DNA from: Acestrorhynchus altus
Taxonomy: Eukaryota; Chordata; Actinopteri; Characiformes; Acestrorhynchidae
DNA: 64,000 bases
Direction of reading: 5' to 3'
Assembly: GCA_034509495.1 (NCBI GenBank)
Contig: CM067511.1
Span: 30,209,918-30,273,917, forward strand
The notes under the pieces were generated by a model. That model did no database searches and was not told the DNA's origin. It worked only from the letters and a program-made list of their open reading frames with translations. Position numbers and translations under genes: made by a program. Shown in pieces: positions 22,816 through 36,748 of this stretch (the first letter of the stretch is position 1; each line of letters opens with the position of its first letter).

Positions 22816-23597
22816 TATAATAACACTACTTCATAGTGTTCTCTACCCCTCTGAAAGCAGAAGCCCCCTTGGTTCCACACAGAAAAATGACCAGATAAAT
22901 CAGTGAATCTGAAAATGCCTCACTCTTCACATCCATATATAGTATAATATAATCCACCTAGGCCAGTGCATCTCCTTGTACCAGTGCCTGAGCTCTCTAT
23001 AATGTGTTGCATTTGCCTGCTCTTAACACAGCTGGCTCATAAAAGCCTGGATAAGGCAGTGAAAGAGGTCTGTAGGATTATTTTTGGCGTATTCTCTCAC
23101 ACGGATACCAATCATACGAGCCTCCCACAAAAGCTTCCATCTGCATGTCTGTGGAGCAGACGGCTGTACAATGACTAACATATTCAAGCCTAATGGCTAC
23201 ATTGCAGCGTGCTGCCTCATCTGAATGCACAGCGAGACAATGGCAGCTGTTATGATTTAAATGAAGGAGTCAGCATAATGGAGAGGTTTATAGAAGGTAA
23301 GCGAGGTGAGGATGAAGCAAATGCCAGCCAGGAGAACGAAAGGTAAAGTCTTCAGTAAGATATCATCAGTATTTCCAGCATATATAAATGATATGCTGAT
23401 ATGTAATGCCTATTTTTGCCATTTTTTTGTTTCTTTTTTTTGTTTTTTTTGGATAAGCTGTATGTACATTGTTTGAAATGCTCCAAAATGACATAGAATA
23501 AGAGCTTCTCACAAGGATGAGTTTTTGTATGACAGCAATGCGATGATGCTCTTTGTTTTTCTCCTTAACTGAGCAACTGACTCACCCTCTGGTGAAA

Positions 23598-23683
23598 TCT
23601 GAAGAAGAAGAAGAAGAAGAAGAAGAAGAAGGAGGAGGAGGAGAAGAAGGAGAAGAAGAAGAAGAAGAAGAAGAAGAAGAAGA
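23598..23683. repeat. (GAA)n trinucleotide repeat
   Basis: About 86 bases of GAA, interrupted by a few GGA units. Confidence 0.95.
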
Positions 23684-25438
23684 ATTTAAAACAAGAATAA
23701 TAATATTTAAAATAAAGGTTGACCTTTGTTGAGATTAAAGAGAAAAAAAGAAAGAAAACAATAAAAAAAGAACTGCACTCTCTTCATTTCTGAGAGGCTC
23801 GTGTGCAAAATCACAACTGAAAATGATTCTGAAGGCCAAATGAAGAGTAAATGAAGAGGACTGGAAAACACTGATGATGGAAAAAAGAAATATTTTTTCA
23901 AATACAGTCACAATTCACAGATGATGTTGCTGTAATGTTGGTGCTGCTGAAAGTAATATTGTGTCTGAAAATTACAACTTCAGAATTATGTTGATGTGTC
24001 GTTCGTTATAACTGAGAAAATGGCATCTCGGTCATTGAAACTCCTTTTATGGAACACTCATACGGGACTGTACGGGTATAACTGTGGTGATGCAAAACAG
24101 TTACATTCTATAACCAACAAAATGAGCCAATCAGCTTGCTGATGAAAGATGAACTCCCGCTCTTAAACAAAATGAGCCAATCAGCTTGCTGAATACAGAT
24201 AAAGTCACGATTTATGACAAAATCTGTGTTTAAATGGTAATTTGTCTTCAGTTCAGTATGTTTGCGTGTGTCTCCTCACAGATCAGTTATGTGTGCTAAA
24301 GGAGAGCAGAGGTGGTCAGTATGGAGGGGAAACTGTTCGTTACTCCTGAGCTGTTTTAGAGACTCAGCTCTGATTAGAAATAAATGTGTTTTTTTCAGTT
24401 TGCAGTTAAATCTCCTCCTCAGTGGGCTTTTGTTTTTGTTTTGATACTGATTTGTAATTTATTCAAACCTGAATTTAAATATTTTAATCATTTGAGATTC
24501 TGGATTTCTGATCCAGGTATGAACTATATCACCTTCCATGTAATGATTATAAAACTGACTTTTTGAATGAAATCATGAACATGAATGAACTTCTTCACAA
24601 TATTTAACTTTTCTGAGACCCCAGTTTTTAAAAGATGAAATCTTAGGGTTTTAGAGCTTAGAAAATGCCTCACTGTCCATTTTCTGTTAAGGCCAATGAG
24701 AAAAGGACAAGTTCAGAGGAGTGATGAGTTCTTCCCACGACAAAAGCCATCAGTCTGAATATGAAGGATGGAAAACAACATGAGGTCGGGGTTGAAAAAC
24801 AGTGAACCTGTTCTTTAAGGCCAGTTATGAAGGAAGGTCGCAGCTAATGGCTCCATGGCTCAGCGCCACGATTTTGCCTCATCCACTGTCACCCCATTAG
24901 CCAAAGGAGGAAGGATGCCGGTCACTTTATGAAGGACAATTTTAATGTCTCACGCTGAGACAAATGAACAAATCATGTAATTATCAGTGAAAGTTTTCCA
25001 GAGTGACAGTCAGGGGCCAAATGGAATCTGACTTACATTCAGATGCAGAAGAAACTCTGTCTGAATAAAAGGCAAGATTGACATTTCATTTGACAAGGTA
25101 TTTTTCCCCCATGAGACATAGACCATAAAAGCCTGTGAGTAATGGTCTTCAATCTTCAAACACTCTCTCTGGCTCACACGGGCTGTGTGTAGGCCGTACC
25201 TCTGGAGCAGTTTATTGTGACAGCATTTCTCATTTTTCTCATCTTCCACTGTTCCACCGTCTCCAATGCTCGATGAATCAGGAAACATCTAATTACAGAA
25301 ATTGGCCAACAGTGACAGAGCTTGTGAAGAGGCATGTGCATAATTAATTATTGTAGCTGTGTCCACTTTGTATATGGTTCTTTTCATATGGATGATGTTT
25401 GAATCTCTGAGTAGATTACTCTCGCCTACTTTCAACAC

Positions 25439-25568
<130 letters not shown>

Positions 25569-25788
25569 TGTAGCCCTGTTTTCATAGCAGTGCCAATTTT
25601 ACTCTTGACTTGACCTGCTGCTGGATGGCAAGTGAACCTCAGATCATCTCAGTTCACTGAACCACTTTGAATTCACTCCTGATGGGCCACTTTTTATCTT
25701 AATCTTTTTTAATGTTTTAGTTTATTGTTATGTCTATTATATGACTTGTGTCCAATTCCCTCAATATAATTTAATTGTGCAATTCGTT

Positions 25789-25837
25789 GTTATTTATTTA
25801 TTTATTTATTTATTTATCTATTTATGTATGTATGTAT

Positions 25838-25915
<78 letters not shown>
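25789..25915. repeat. (TTTA)n followed by (ATT)n
   Basis: About 50 bases of TTTA and TATG units run into about 75 bases of ATT. Confidence 0.95.
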
Positions 25916-25916
<1 letters not shown>

Positions 25917-26351
25917 ACAGTTGGATGAAATCTGACCTTTTCATTTCCAAAAAAACACAACACACCAAATGGCAACACTTAACACTGCAAAGCACTGCAG
26001 AACTAACAAGCATTGTTTAACATAATCAATTTCTAATCGTCACACTGGAAATATCGTATCTCTTCCAGCTGATTTTTCAAATCACCTACAAATCACTGTA
26101 TAACCAAGAATCTCATCCTGCTTTATCACTTTAAACTCACAGGCAGCACAGGGTGGGCTATCAGAGCACTCCTTTGTGTTCTTTAACTTGGGTCTCAGTT
26201 TGACACTGGTTAAATCAATCCTGCCTGGTCTTCACATAAAGACTATTGATGTCCCCATAAACCACCAAGCAGAACTGGACACAGAACAGCAGGCAGATAA
26301 GAGAGAGTGGGGCTGAGAGACACACAACATTGAGAAGGGATCTCACACAAC

Positions 26352-26948
<597 letters not shown>

Positions 26949-27307
26949 CCTGCTGTGCTGGTTTTGTCTGGACTTTCTGAAAAATCATCTGAACAATATT
27001 ACCCCACTTCCAGTTTCACTTTCTTTGGAGCACCGATACGATACCGATAATCAGCACGTTTGTGCTGATTCCAAACAGCACTGAGTTCACATTAGGATTA
27101 GGATTAGGATGAGGGTTAGGTTGGGTCAAGGTTACGGCCAAGGTAAGGCTTGAGATTTCACAAGGGTGTAAGAAAACCATCTACAATAAACAATCCAAAT
27201 ACAGTGCTACACAATTTCTTCCCCAGTTTAGGAATAGTCTCTATCACTTTGTTACCTGTCTGATGTTTTTAAATTTAGAACTTAAAGGATCTAAACTCAA
27301 TTTTCAA

Positions 27308-27480
27308 GGTGAACTATGGTCTCTATGATGGAGAGATCTCCAGACCCTGCTGCAGCAAAGCAACCCCAATCCATGACACATCCACCCCCAAGCTTCACAG
27401 TGGGCATGAGGTTCTTTTGTTTAAATGCTGTGTTTATAGCAGATAGCAGTCACATTTGGGCCAAATTCGGGCACTTATGG
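27308..27480. mobile_element. Tc1-like fragment
   Basis: GGTCTCTATGATGGAGAGAT and CCAGACCCTGCTGCAGCAAA are shared with the Tc1 relic at 62177-62220. This is therefore a fragment of the same family in the same orientation. Confidence 0.75.
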
Positions 27481-27636
27481 CTCAGATGGGGACAAGGACA
27501 AGTGCCATCAGAAGCTTGTGTTCCAGGCCCAAACTGACAGTGCACACACTGCGTTTAATTTTCATAAGTAACCTCCCCAAGAGAGCTCCCTGTGTTAAAA
27601 GTGTTGTAAATCACCCTCTCTGTCACTCTGTCTCTC

Positions 27637-27673
<37 letters not shown>
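27637..27673. repeat. (CA)n microsatellite
   Basis: About 37 bases of CA. The interval 27674-28375 shows no gene. Confidence 0.9.
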
Positions 27674-27674
<1 letters not shown>

Positions 27675-28375
27675 AACTCACTCTTTCTCCTGTCACACAC
27701 ACCCCACCTTTATTCTGCTCTCTGACAGGTTAATACTAGTTACCACATAACACACATTAGCACACCAGTTAATAGCATTTATTGGGTCAAAGTGATTCAA
27801 GTCAATCTGAAATCAAAGTATTGATTATTGTGCCCAAATAGTTGGTATTTCCTCTTTTGGATTAAAGAATCTCAATTACATTTTCCCTATAATCAGCTAC
27901 CAGTCTGGACTGGCGGATTTTCCCACTTAGCATCAGTCTTTGTGCAAGTCTTTCATCAGTGGGCTCTATCATGACGAGCTCTCCAGGCCCTGTTGCTGCA
28001 GTGTTATTTACACTTCTGTGAAAAACCTCTTTGCTTTTTTGTCAAGCTTAAATGTTTTGTACTGTCAAACAAGATTGAATATCCGACAAAGATAACCTGA
28101 GTAAATAAAAACAGCAGTTTTTAAATGCGAATGTCATGTATTAAGGGAAATATAAATATAAATATAAATATAAATAAGCTCAACCAAACAATCTGACCCT
28201 ACATGAAAGCTCATTAACTGTAATGTTTATTTATTTATTTTACATTTCACCAACCACACCCAGGCCTGATTTCTGCCAGATCTGTGGAATCAAGAAATCA
28301 CATGCCTATGGACATGCCTACAATTTAAAAGATTCAATCTCAAGTTAACTGAGCGATATTTCTAGGATACAATTT

Positions 28376-28505
28376 ATCAACCCTGGTCCTAGAGGCACCA
28401 GGCAACCAATCAGCTCAACAAGTCTTTCAGAGGTGCAGGGGTTGTGTTAAAGTTAAAATATGCAGGGCAGGGGTGCCTCTAGGTCCAGGGTTGAGAAACA
28501 CTGAT
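28376..28505. mobile_element. Short palindromic MITE
   Basis: AACCCTGGTCCTAGAGGCAC at the left is mirrored by GGTGCCTCTAGGTCCAGGGTT-like sequence at the right, with AGCTCAACAAGTC between. A relative is at 58785. Confidence 0.8.
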
Positions 28506-28633
28506 CCACATATCTCATATGGGCTCTATGCGTTCAGGTAAGTTTGTTTAAGGTTAAAACTTAAAATATATAAAACACAACCTCGGTTTATCACAATTAT
28601 ACAATAAACCCACATAATACAGAATACAGCGTC

Positions 28634-28645
28634 TGCGCATGCGCG
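28634..28645. promoter_or_regulatory. NRF1 binding-site match in slc66a3 promoter
   Basis: TGCGCATGCGCG is a full match to the palindromic NRF1 consensus, 277 bp before the slc66a3 start codon and inside a small CpG-rich patch. NRF1 sites of this type are typical of housekeeping promoters, so the transcription start is probably close by. Confidence 0.7.
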
Positions 28646-28921
28646 GAAAGGCACACGGCCTGAAAGTGCGGCTCTGCACCTCTAGACCCTCCAGCGCCCC
28701 CCACTGACAAAACACCACCCCCTGGGATTCTCACCTCCATAAATAACTTCTAGTAAACCACGTCCATAAGCACTGGTGGTGGTTCACTGAAAAACAGATT
28801 TGTGGGTTTTTTTTTTTATATTTATTTTATTTATTTTAATGCTGAGTTTAGTTCTGAAAAATGATCTGTGTTTAGTGGATGTTATAACTGATCAGACTGA
28901 TCCAGGAGGTTCGTGGTAAAG

Positions 28922-31039
28922 ATGACCAGAGAGCTGCTGCTGGACTTGCTGAACTTCAGCACCCTGCTGGCCTGCTCAGTCCTGAAAGTGCCTCAGATCG
29001 CTCTGTTAACCAGGACCAAGTCACCTAAAGGGATCAGTGCCCGAGCACTAGTCCTGGAGCTTTCAGGGTAAGGGCTGAGGGGGGCACTGTGTGTGTGTCT
29101 GTCTGTGTGTGTGTGTGTGTGTGCGCGTGCATGCGTGTGTGTGTGTTCTATAATGTATATAATATATGTTTTGGGCACAGACTGTGTTCTTCCCAGATAG
29201 TGCAGTGATGTTTTGCTTCCCCCTGCTGGTTATTAATATCAGCCGACATAGCTGCCTTTTTTTTAATCTTCTAAACACAAACAAATAGTAACTCAACTGG
29301 ATCCAGTTCCAAAAGCAGAGCCAGGCTGGGAGAGGCAGTGTGCAGTGTGCTGAGAGCAAGATTAATCATATTCCTCCACCACTGCATCAGCCACATTGAA
29401 AAATATTTAATGTCAGATCCAGTCCTTGTTTTTTTGCCCTCACAGTAATATTTTACAGCCCCTAAAGGGTGTGTTATGCATTGTTGTACAGGAATATGAC
29501 ACCGATTGATTTGATGTGAATCAGTAGTGTAGACATCATTCAATCAGTACCAGCGAAAGCACAGACTCCATCCCAAGTCAGGAGATCAGCCTGATCACTT
29601 CACCATTCATTTATTACTTCTTTATGTACATCCAGCCTTTTTTTAATTTTAATTTTTTGCATTACCTCACTGCATCACCATCGCAGGGGTTACAAGTGTA
29701 AAATCCACCATTGTTTACAAAACCATCAACTATCTTTGTTGAAAGCCACTTTCAGCCCTGGCTTATTGGTCTTTGGTCTTTGTCCTCTCTCCTCTGTGCA
29801 GCTCCCAAACCACTTCTCTCCAGTTCTGTTGATGTCTTGCTCGAGACCTTGGACATAGTTCACACCTGCACACAGTGTGAGAGTGAGAGTATGCCCAAAT
29901 GGCATGCCATCACTATACAGTGTTATACAACCAATACACAACTCTCACACACCAGCGTAAACAAATTGATCAAGGTAGAGGAACAAAATGACTGGCTTGA
30001 CCAGGACGGTCAAGTGGGTTTGCCAGCTTCATCAGCAGACTCACCAGCATAGGACCAACATATGCCAACTAAAGCTATCAGCAAAGGCTGATATGATCTG
30101 ATTTTATCTGTAATAAAATCTGTACCACATCTGGAAGAAGATCATAGGTGTCATACTGGCCTCATAAATATCTCTTTGCACATCATTTTCTCCCAACACT
30201 GGCACCGTGGAATTCTTGTTCTGTAGTGTGATGAAGCTTCATCTAGCACCTTTGGGATCAGTTGGAGTGATGTTTGTGAAGCAGAACTCATCATCACACA
30301 TCAGTTCCTCATACTCTCGCAGCTGAATGTGAAGAAACCCTCACAGCAATGTTCCAATATCTAGTCTGAAGTCTTTCCAGAAAAGTGTAGGGTGGACAAG
30401 CGGGGGACGACAACATTTCTATTAATATCTTTGGTTTTAGAAAGCCCAGGCATTGGATGTAGGACTGTACTGTACAGTTGCATTCAAAATATTTGCTACT
30501 ATAAACAAACTGAGCTCGTGAACACAAAGAAATTGAAGAAGATAAAGAAGAAACATTCTTTTGAACTGTTTTTGTATTATTTTAGAGTGAAAAAGGAAAG
30601 GAGCACTGTCCAAAAGTCTGGCCCACCAAGCTATGTTAAGGCTATAAATCGTTCACAGTCATTGTCAGCAAAGGCCAGTTGATGCAATTGAACATGAGAC
30701 CTTTTGTAAATGAAGTATAAATCTTGGGCTCAAACATGGCCTGTACCTGAAGTTCCAAAGAGGCTCAGACTGATGAACCTTCAGGCTGGAGGTTCAGGCT
30801 GGAGACCACCTTTTCAGCATTTAAGCATGGTGGTGGATCCAAACAGCTTTGAGGCTGTGTTGCATCCAGTGGTACAGGGAACATTTCACTGATGGAGGGA
30901 TTCAGTTCAATAGCAGCAAAAGAGGAACATAGATTGATACACTTCAGCATCAACAATGGACAACCTTTAAAAAGTGCTCACAGTTCCCAACATAAACATC
31001 ATCAAAAATCTGTGGATTAAGAACTTATCATAAACATAC

Positions 31040-31108
<69 letters not shown>

Positions 31109-31749
31109 CTAATCATTACAAGTAACTCATCAAAATTGCTGCAGCATCAACTGAAAATCATTCTGGATGATTCATTTTCCAACATCATTTCTGATATAAA
31201 TTGATTTTTAGTTCTTATCCGCAAACATATAAACACACACAATTGCAGGCACATGTAAATTTTTGATTAAAACATGATCAAATTCATAACATTTAAATTC
31301 TCTTAGTTTATATATCTCAGATGAATGCGAGTAGACTAGGATTTTGTGCCAAATGTGCCAAATGAAAGTACATAAAACTACGAATACATCCCACAAAATT
31401 GGCTCTAAAGGTTAAAAAAGGCAAATATTAAAATATTCAGGAATATTTAAGGAATATTTCATATTTAACTTGTCTTTTGCAAATCAGTTCATTTTCTCCT
31501 TGGCCAGCCATTCACAGTAACACATAATTAACCAGGGGTGCCCAAACGTTTGCATGCTACTGTACATCGAATGAGAAGTCTCATCATTTGGAGTCTCTGA
31601 GTAAGGCAGTAAGGATGGGGTAAGGGTTGAAAGTACGTTCTGGGGAAAGTACAGCCTCTCAGTATAGAAGCGCAGCTGTTTGCTGGCGTAACTCTGTACC
31701 GGGATTCATGCAGGGAAAGGTCAAGTGGAAGTGTTATTTTGGAGTACTT

Positions 31750-31807
<58 letters not shown>

Positions 31808-33467
31808 AGATTGTACTGGCATTCAGTGCTTTGTTAATGGCTATATAATCTCTGCTAATGGATGGCCCTGTGCATTTTTGATTGCACATCACAGTGTTCC
31901 TCTGTTGTTTCCCTTCTCCCAGTCTGGGGCTGAAATCTAAATGGGAAATGAATCGAGCAGCTGCTCATGGGACGATCTGATCTGTATTTTTCAGGTATAT
32001 TGTGTTCACCACATATGAGATGTATCACGAATATCCAGTTGCAACATACCTGGAGTACCCTGCCCTCATTGCCCAAGGTAAACCATAACCAATATTCTGC
32101 TGCCTGTCCATAGTTCATTCATGTTCACATTAAGGGCGAAGAACAAAGAATGAAGTGTTTACGCTTCTTCCAGATGCTGTGCTGTTCCTGCTGATCCTTC
32201 ACTACAGTGGGAACCTGAGACAGAGCCTCATTTACAGCCTCCTGTATCCTCTCAATGAGTATTAATTCATCATGCCTTGCATTAATACATTAAAGTACCA
32301 ATATTTTTTTTTTCAACCTCTGTTAAGCCATCAGATAATGAGGGGGTGGGAAAACAAGGACCAGTGTCCAGTTTCCCTGCTTTAATTAAACCCGGTGAGA
32401 GATGTGTTTGAGCTGGAGAAATCATTAACGCCATCCCAGATTCCTGCCTTAAAATGTAAACATGCTGTTTCAACTGCCACCACAGCTGCCACCACGACCC
32501 CAGCTCCAATAAAAACCAGAGAATAGACCAGACTTTTGGGAAGTACGATGCTGACCAGTGCAGGCTGAGATGTTGCTAGAGAGAGTGTTGTGTGTGTTGC
32601 TCTCGTATGAGTGGATCACACACAGCAGTGCTGCTGGAGTGTTTAAACCCCTCAATGCCAGTGCTGGACTGAGAATAGTCCACCAACCGGAAATCTCCAT
32701 CCAACAGTGTCCTGTGAGCAGAGTATTTCTACCTTTGGCTGAAATAAGGTCAATTACATGTTTCCTATAACCATCTTCCAGGCTCTGGTAGGTGGTAACT
32801 GGCCAAAGTAACCATGGCTGGACATCTTCATATACATTGTTAGAAACCAGCATACAAATAAAAACCAGTGTGCATATAAAAGACACTCTAAAGGCACACA
32901 AATACCTTGATATCTACTATTTTATGCATTTTGGTCATGTCCAGGACCTTATATAAGCAACAAGCACAGGAGGTGGGCTATTTTCAACAATTCAAGCAGC
33001 TCTGTTTTGATCAACCATAACATTATGGCCAACATGATCAGCTCTTATTACCCTAAAGACACTTCATCTGTCCTAACAGCTATTTAGGGCATAGAGTGAC
33101 ATCAGTGCTGAAACTGGGACAAACTGAGAAAGTAATTGAGAAGAATGATCTTATGGGACGTCATCAAAACTCATCTTTGGTTGTTTTCGTTTGAAGATCC
33201 TACGTTTATTAATGTTATATGCTGCACCAAACCCTTTCACGTAAAGGAAGCTCTGGCTGTTGAGACCTGTAAGCTTTAATATGGCGTACGTGGTGTCCAG
33301 TATCACATACATAGCATTGCTCTGTATGTACACAACTGACCTTGACAGCTGCTCAGTTTTGTTGGCGTGTCACAGCTCCTCACTCTGAAGAGCTGGATTA
33401 TTGACTCGGCGATGGTGAGCATGACACGTTCACAACACCAGTCTCCAACCTGAAGTTTGCATCCTTA

Positions 33468-33504
<37 letters not shown>

Positions 33505-34728
33505 TGTCTGTATGTGTTAAACCCAGAGCCTGTGCACGTTCATGAGTGCAAGCAGTAGGTTTGCTCAGTTGCAGTGTCTTTGGCAGACCAAGGATGCGGG
33601 TCAGGTGAGCGCTCTCACCTGGGCCATGTCCACATACACTTGCATGGGTAAGACCACGCTCAATCAGATCCATTATCGGGAACGATTACAGTAAAACTGC
33701 AAACCTGTGATCAAACGCACTGTATTTCTATTTGTGTTTGCAGCCAGAATATTGACTACAGTCCTTACGTCTGGAGATCTGAAAGGTGGGTTTAAATTGT
33801 CCGCAGAATCGGGACGGTCTGTCAGAATCATTTCTAGTTCTGGACTTGGAACTGCGATTGATCTGTGCCTCACCTAAACAAATGTTGTGCATCAGGGGCA
33901 ACATTTCGTTATTGTTTTGTTTTGTTTCCTTTCAGACTGATATACAGTCGTATGAAAAAGTTAGGACACCCCTAGAAAAGAGGCTTATTAAACATATCTG
34001 AACATGTGGATATTTGATCTTCCCATTAATATAAATAAACAAACAGTCATCAGGACACCCCCACATTTATTACTACTAATGCATAAATTAGAATCAGGTC
34101 CAGCACATCAGATTGCACCATTGTTAGAGAGGAATATGGAGGAGGAGGTCTAATTTAAAATACAGACATTAGTTTGGTTTGCTCTTGATTGTTGAAGTGA
34201 CGTCACCATGGCCAGATCCAAAGAGCGTTCCATCATGGAAACTACTATGAGATGTTGATTGTATGAGAGGGGGCTTGAGGAAAATGTGAGATCATTGGAG
34301 GAGTGGGAAAATCTCTTTGTGTTGAGGTCAGAGGTTGTTAATGGTTATAGGAAACATTATTTCATCAAAAGGTGGCTATTAAGCCATAGGGTGTTTAAAT
34401 ATTTTAATATTTAATATGATAAGGGGTTCATGGGGTGTCCTAACTTCATATGACTGTACATGTCTCTGCTCTGATTGGCCAAAGTTGCCCAATTATGACT
34501 CATGAATTATCAATTTAAAATGGACTTGAGGACGAGCAGTTCAGTCTCTACACCATGATATTGGGTTCTTTGAGTGTGAGCTTTCAGAAGCTTTGTGTGC
34601 AATGACTGTCCTTGCCTTTCTTCTCTGTCTCTCCAGTCCTGTTGCGGTTCGTTGTCATGACTACACTTAATGGCTGGGTCCTGGCCACTGTGGTCTTCTA
34701 CAAGCGGAACAGTGGAAAGCCGAAATGA
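28922..34728 (+). CDS. slc66a3: Solute carrier 66 member 3 (PQ-loop protein PQLC3)
   Basis: Multi-pass membrane protein of the PQ-loop family; the transported substrate is not established to my knowledge. Coding exons are 28922-29067, 31995-32077, 32174-32243, 33357-33414, 33527-33647, 33744-33785 and 34637-34728. All are GT-AG, phases 2, 1, 2, 0, 1, 1, total 203 residues, close to the 202 of human. The first PQ motif is LKVPQIALLTRTKSPKGIS. Further marks are YEMYHEYPVATYLEYP, LKSWIIDSAM and FAQLQCLWQTKDAGQVSALTW, where the second loop has LQ instead of PQ. The fourth exon (58 bp) was placed by phase: the acceptor GCTGCTCAG/TTTTG joins to LLFVGVSQLLTLKSW. Introns hold microsatellites, MITE copy 3 and a Tc1-type element. 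It sits between kcnf1 and rock2 as in mammals. Confidence 0.95.
29087..29143. repeat. (TG)n microsatellite, slc66a3 intron 1
   Basis: An interrupted TG run with GCGCGTGCATGCG in the middle, starting 20 bp after the exon 1 donor. Confidence 0.9.
30690..31565 (+). mobile_element. Tc1-like relic in slc66a3 intron 1
   Basis: CATGGTGGTGGATCCAAACA, GGCTGTGTTGCATCCAGTGG and AAACATCATCAAAAATCTGT match the DDE-region nucleotide pattern of fish Tc1 transposases. The probable right end GGGGTGCCCAAACGTTTGCA lies near 31535-31555. It is interrupted by an (AAT)n expansion and has no open frame. Confidence 0.6.
31036..31109. repeat. (AAT)n microsatellite
   Basis: About 70 bases of AAT. Confidence 0.95.
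31752..31806. repeat. (TG)n microsatellite
   Basis: About 55 bases of TG in slc66a3 intron 1. Confidence 0.95.
32530..33040. mobile_element. Foldback MITE family, copy 3 (rearranged)
   Basis: It has the family core CAGCAGTGCTGCTGGAGTGT at about 32622 and the terminal word TCAACCATAACATTATGGCC at about 33013. The middle is replaced by unrelated sequence. It lies in slc66a3 intron 3. Confidence 0.7.
33471..33501. repeat. (GT)n near slc66a3 exon 5
   Basis: A GT run that ends 25 bp before the acceptor of the exon at 33527. Confidence 0.9.
33943..34458. mobile_element. Non-autonomous Tc1-type element, 516 bp
   Basis: The ends TACAGTCGTATGAAAAAGTT and AACTTCATATGACTGTA are inverted copies, followed inward by AGGACACCCC and GGGGTGTCCT, with TA at both outer ends. 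No transposase frame is seen. It lies in slc66a3 intron 6. Partial relatives occur at 49561, 53209, 55128 and 61966. Confidence 0.88.
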
Positions 34729-36256
34729 CAGACAAGCGGCAGGGCTGCTGCTATGGCGACTAAGTAAATGCTGCCATCCACCCAGTCACTCACTGACCAA
34801 CCTGTGACCAAGCTGAAGAGAATGTGGGAGACTTTCCTTTGCCCAGGGGCCAGGCTTTACACTTTTCTTAAACCAGTGATGTTCAACCCTGAAACCAACC
34901 TTACACCTCTTTCTTTCAGCGTGCGTCCTCAGACCGCACTCTGCTTGTTCGGCAGGAATGCACTAGAACTAGTTCACGTGGTACATCTTTACTGCCATAG
35001 TAAACAATCAGCACATTTTGTTGCAATATGCGCACAAATCGAACATCAGTACTCATCCCAATTGCTGTTTGCGTGGGAACTGGTGTCCGATATGCACGTT
35101 TGGGGACACGTAACCGGCTAAGCTTGCAATATCCAATTTCTAATTTTCAAAATATTATTATATTATTCAAATTATATATTATAACATTATTCAACAATCA
35201 TTTCAGGACATTGTTTCATTTTTTTTGCAATAACTCAAGAAAAGATAAATTAGGTTTATTTTGAGGGAAAAAATATTAAATCTTGTTGCCAACAATGATC
35301 TGTTCTAATTTTTCTTTGCACAATTCCTTCATATAAAGCAAATGTCAGGAAAAAAGGTGTATTTTTCTCATCAGTTTGCCTTATTTGCCTGTAACCTAGC
35401 AACCACCAAAGTAAGAGCTATGTTTAAAATGAGATTTAGCAAACCTTTCAAACAGAACTATAAAGAATAACTCAGTGTGTGACCAGCCAGTGACGCGAGT
35501 GAGCGGCAACAACAAATCCGAAACACTTTGGCGAACAGATCAGAACTATTAGTCCTGGGCACAGGTCTGCAGAGACTTGTTTTCCTCCAAACGCCTCAAG
35601 TTAAATTCATTCGTGCTCGTTTGACGATGAGATATTAGGTGTTTAATGAGGATGCAATCAGGTGTGTTTAATGCTTAGAGTGTAGGTGTCCCCATACATT
35701 TGACAGGTGACTGTATGCCTTAACTGTAAGGTTATGAATGGGAACATATTTGAATACCCTCAGTGTCAACACAGGGGGTCTCTGTGCACTGTGCAGTCTT
35801 CACTGATGTAGTTTTCCTGATGTAACTGTGATATAGATGTTTATGCACACATAGGCAACAGACAACCAAACAGTTTCACAGATAAAAACATTTATTTCTT
35901 TCCAAATAAACCTTTATAACATGTTAAAGTAAAGGAATAACGCCTTCTTTAGTATTTAGTCAGTGGCCTTTGTCTGTAGGTTCTAATGGGATCACCAATC
36001 TTATCCATAAAGGGTTTCGTTTCATCTCATTCCAAGCAGGACATCATCTCAACCAGTTTGGAGTTTTAATACGGAGGACCTGTCCAAACGTATCAGGACA
36101 TTTTTTGAAAATGTGTGTTCTAAAAATCTTTCTGTCCAAAAGAACACAAAAATAGTCTTAAAATCACATGTGCCATCAGCCCAGCAGGGAGCGCAAACAC
36201 CTCACAAACTTTGATGTTACATTTCTTTAAAAAGTGTAATGGCCAAAACAGACCTA

Positions 36257-36748
36257 CAGGGGTTGGACAATGAACCTGAAACACCTGGTTTTATACCACA
36301 ATAATTGATTATTATGGTGAACTAGGGCCTCCTTTTGTGGCCAATACAGTGTCAATTCGTCTTGGGAAGGACATTTTTTGGATACAATCCGGGTTAACAC
36401 CCCAACATCCCTTTCAGACAGCTTCCTCTTGCGTCCACAGTTAATCCTGTTGGATGTGGTTGGTCCTTCTTGGTGGTGCTGACGTTACCCTGGATACCGT
36501 GGCTCTTGATACATCACAAAGACTTGCTGTCTTGGTCACAGATGCGCCAGCAACACGTGCACCAACAATGTGCCCTCTTTTGAACTCTGGTATGTCCCCC
36601 ATAATGTTGTGTGCATTGCAATATTTTGAGAAAAACTGTGCTCTTACCTGCTAATTGAACCTTCACACTCTGCTCTTACTGGTGCAATTTAGCCACGAAC
36701 CTCCCACACTAAAATGACAGGTGTTTCAGTTTCATTGTCCAGCCCCTG
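36257..36748. mobile_element. Tc1-like element with intact ends, internally deleted
   Basis: The ends CAGGGGTTGGACAATGAACC and TTCATTGTCCAGCCCCTG are inverted repeats flanked by TA on both sides, the Tc1 target site. Inside, GGGCCTCCTTTTGTGGCCAA and GTCAATTCGTCTTGGGAAGG are the usual internal sequence of this fish family. It is 492 bp against roughly 1.5 kb expected of a full element, so most of the transposase is lost. Confidence 0.9.

Noticed and set aside
27093..27125. TTAGG-like run suggesting interstitial telomere sequence
   Set aside because: Only a few imperfect units (GGATTAGGATTAGG), too short and irregular.
33272..33330. Alternative slc66a3 exon reading AYVVSSITYIALLC
   Set aside because: No donor gives a phase that joins to the LKSWIIDSAM exon. 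The acceptor at 33356 does join and matches family spacing.
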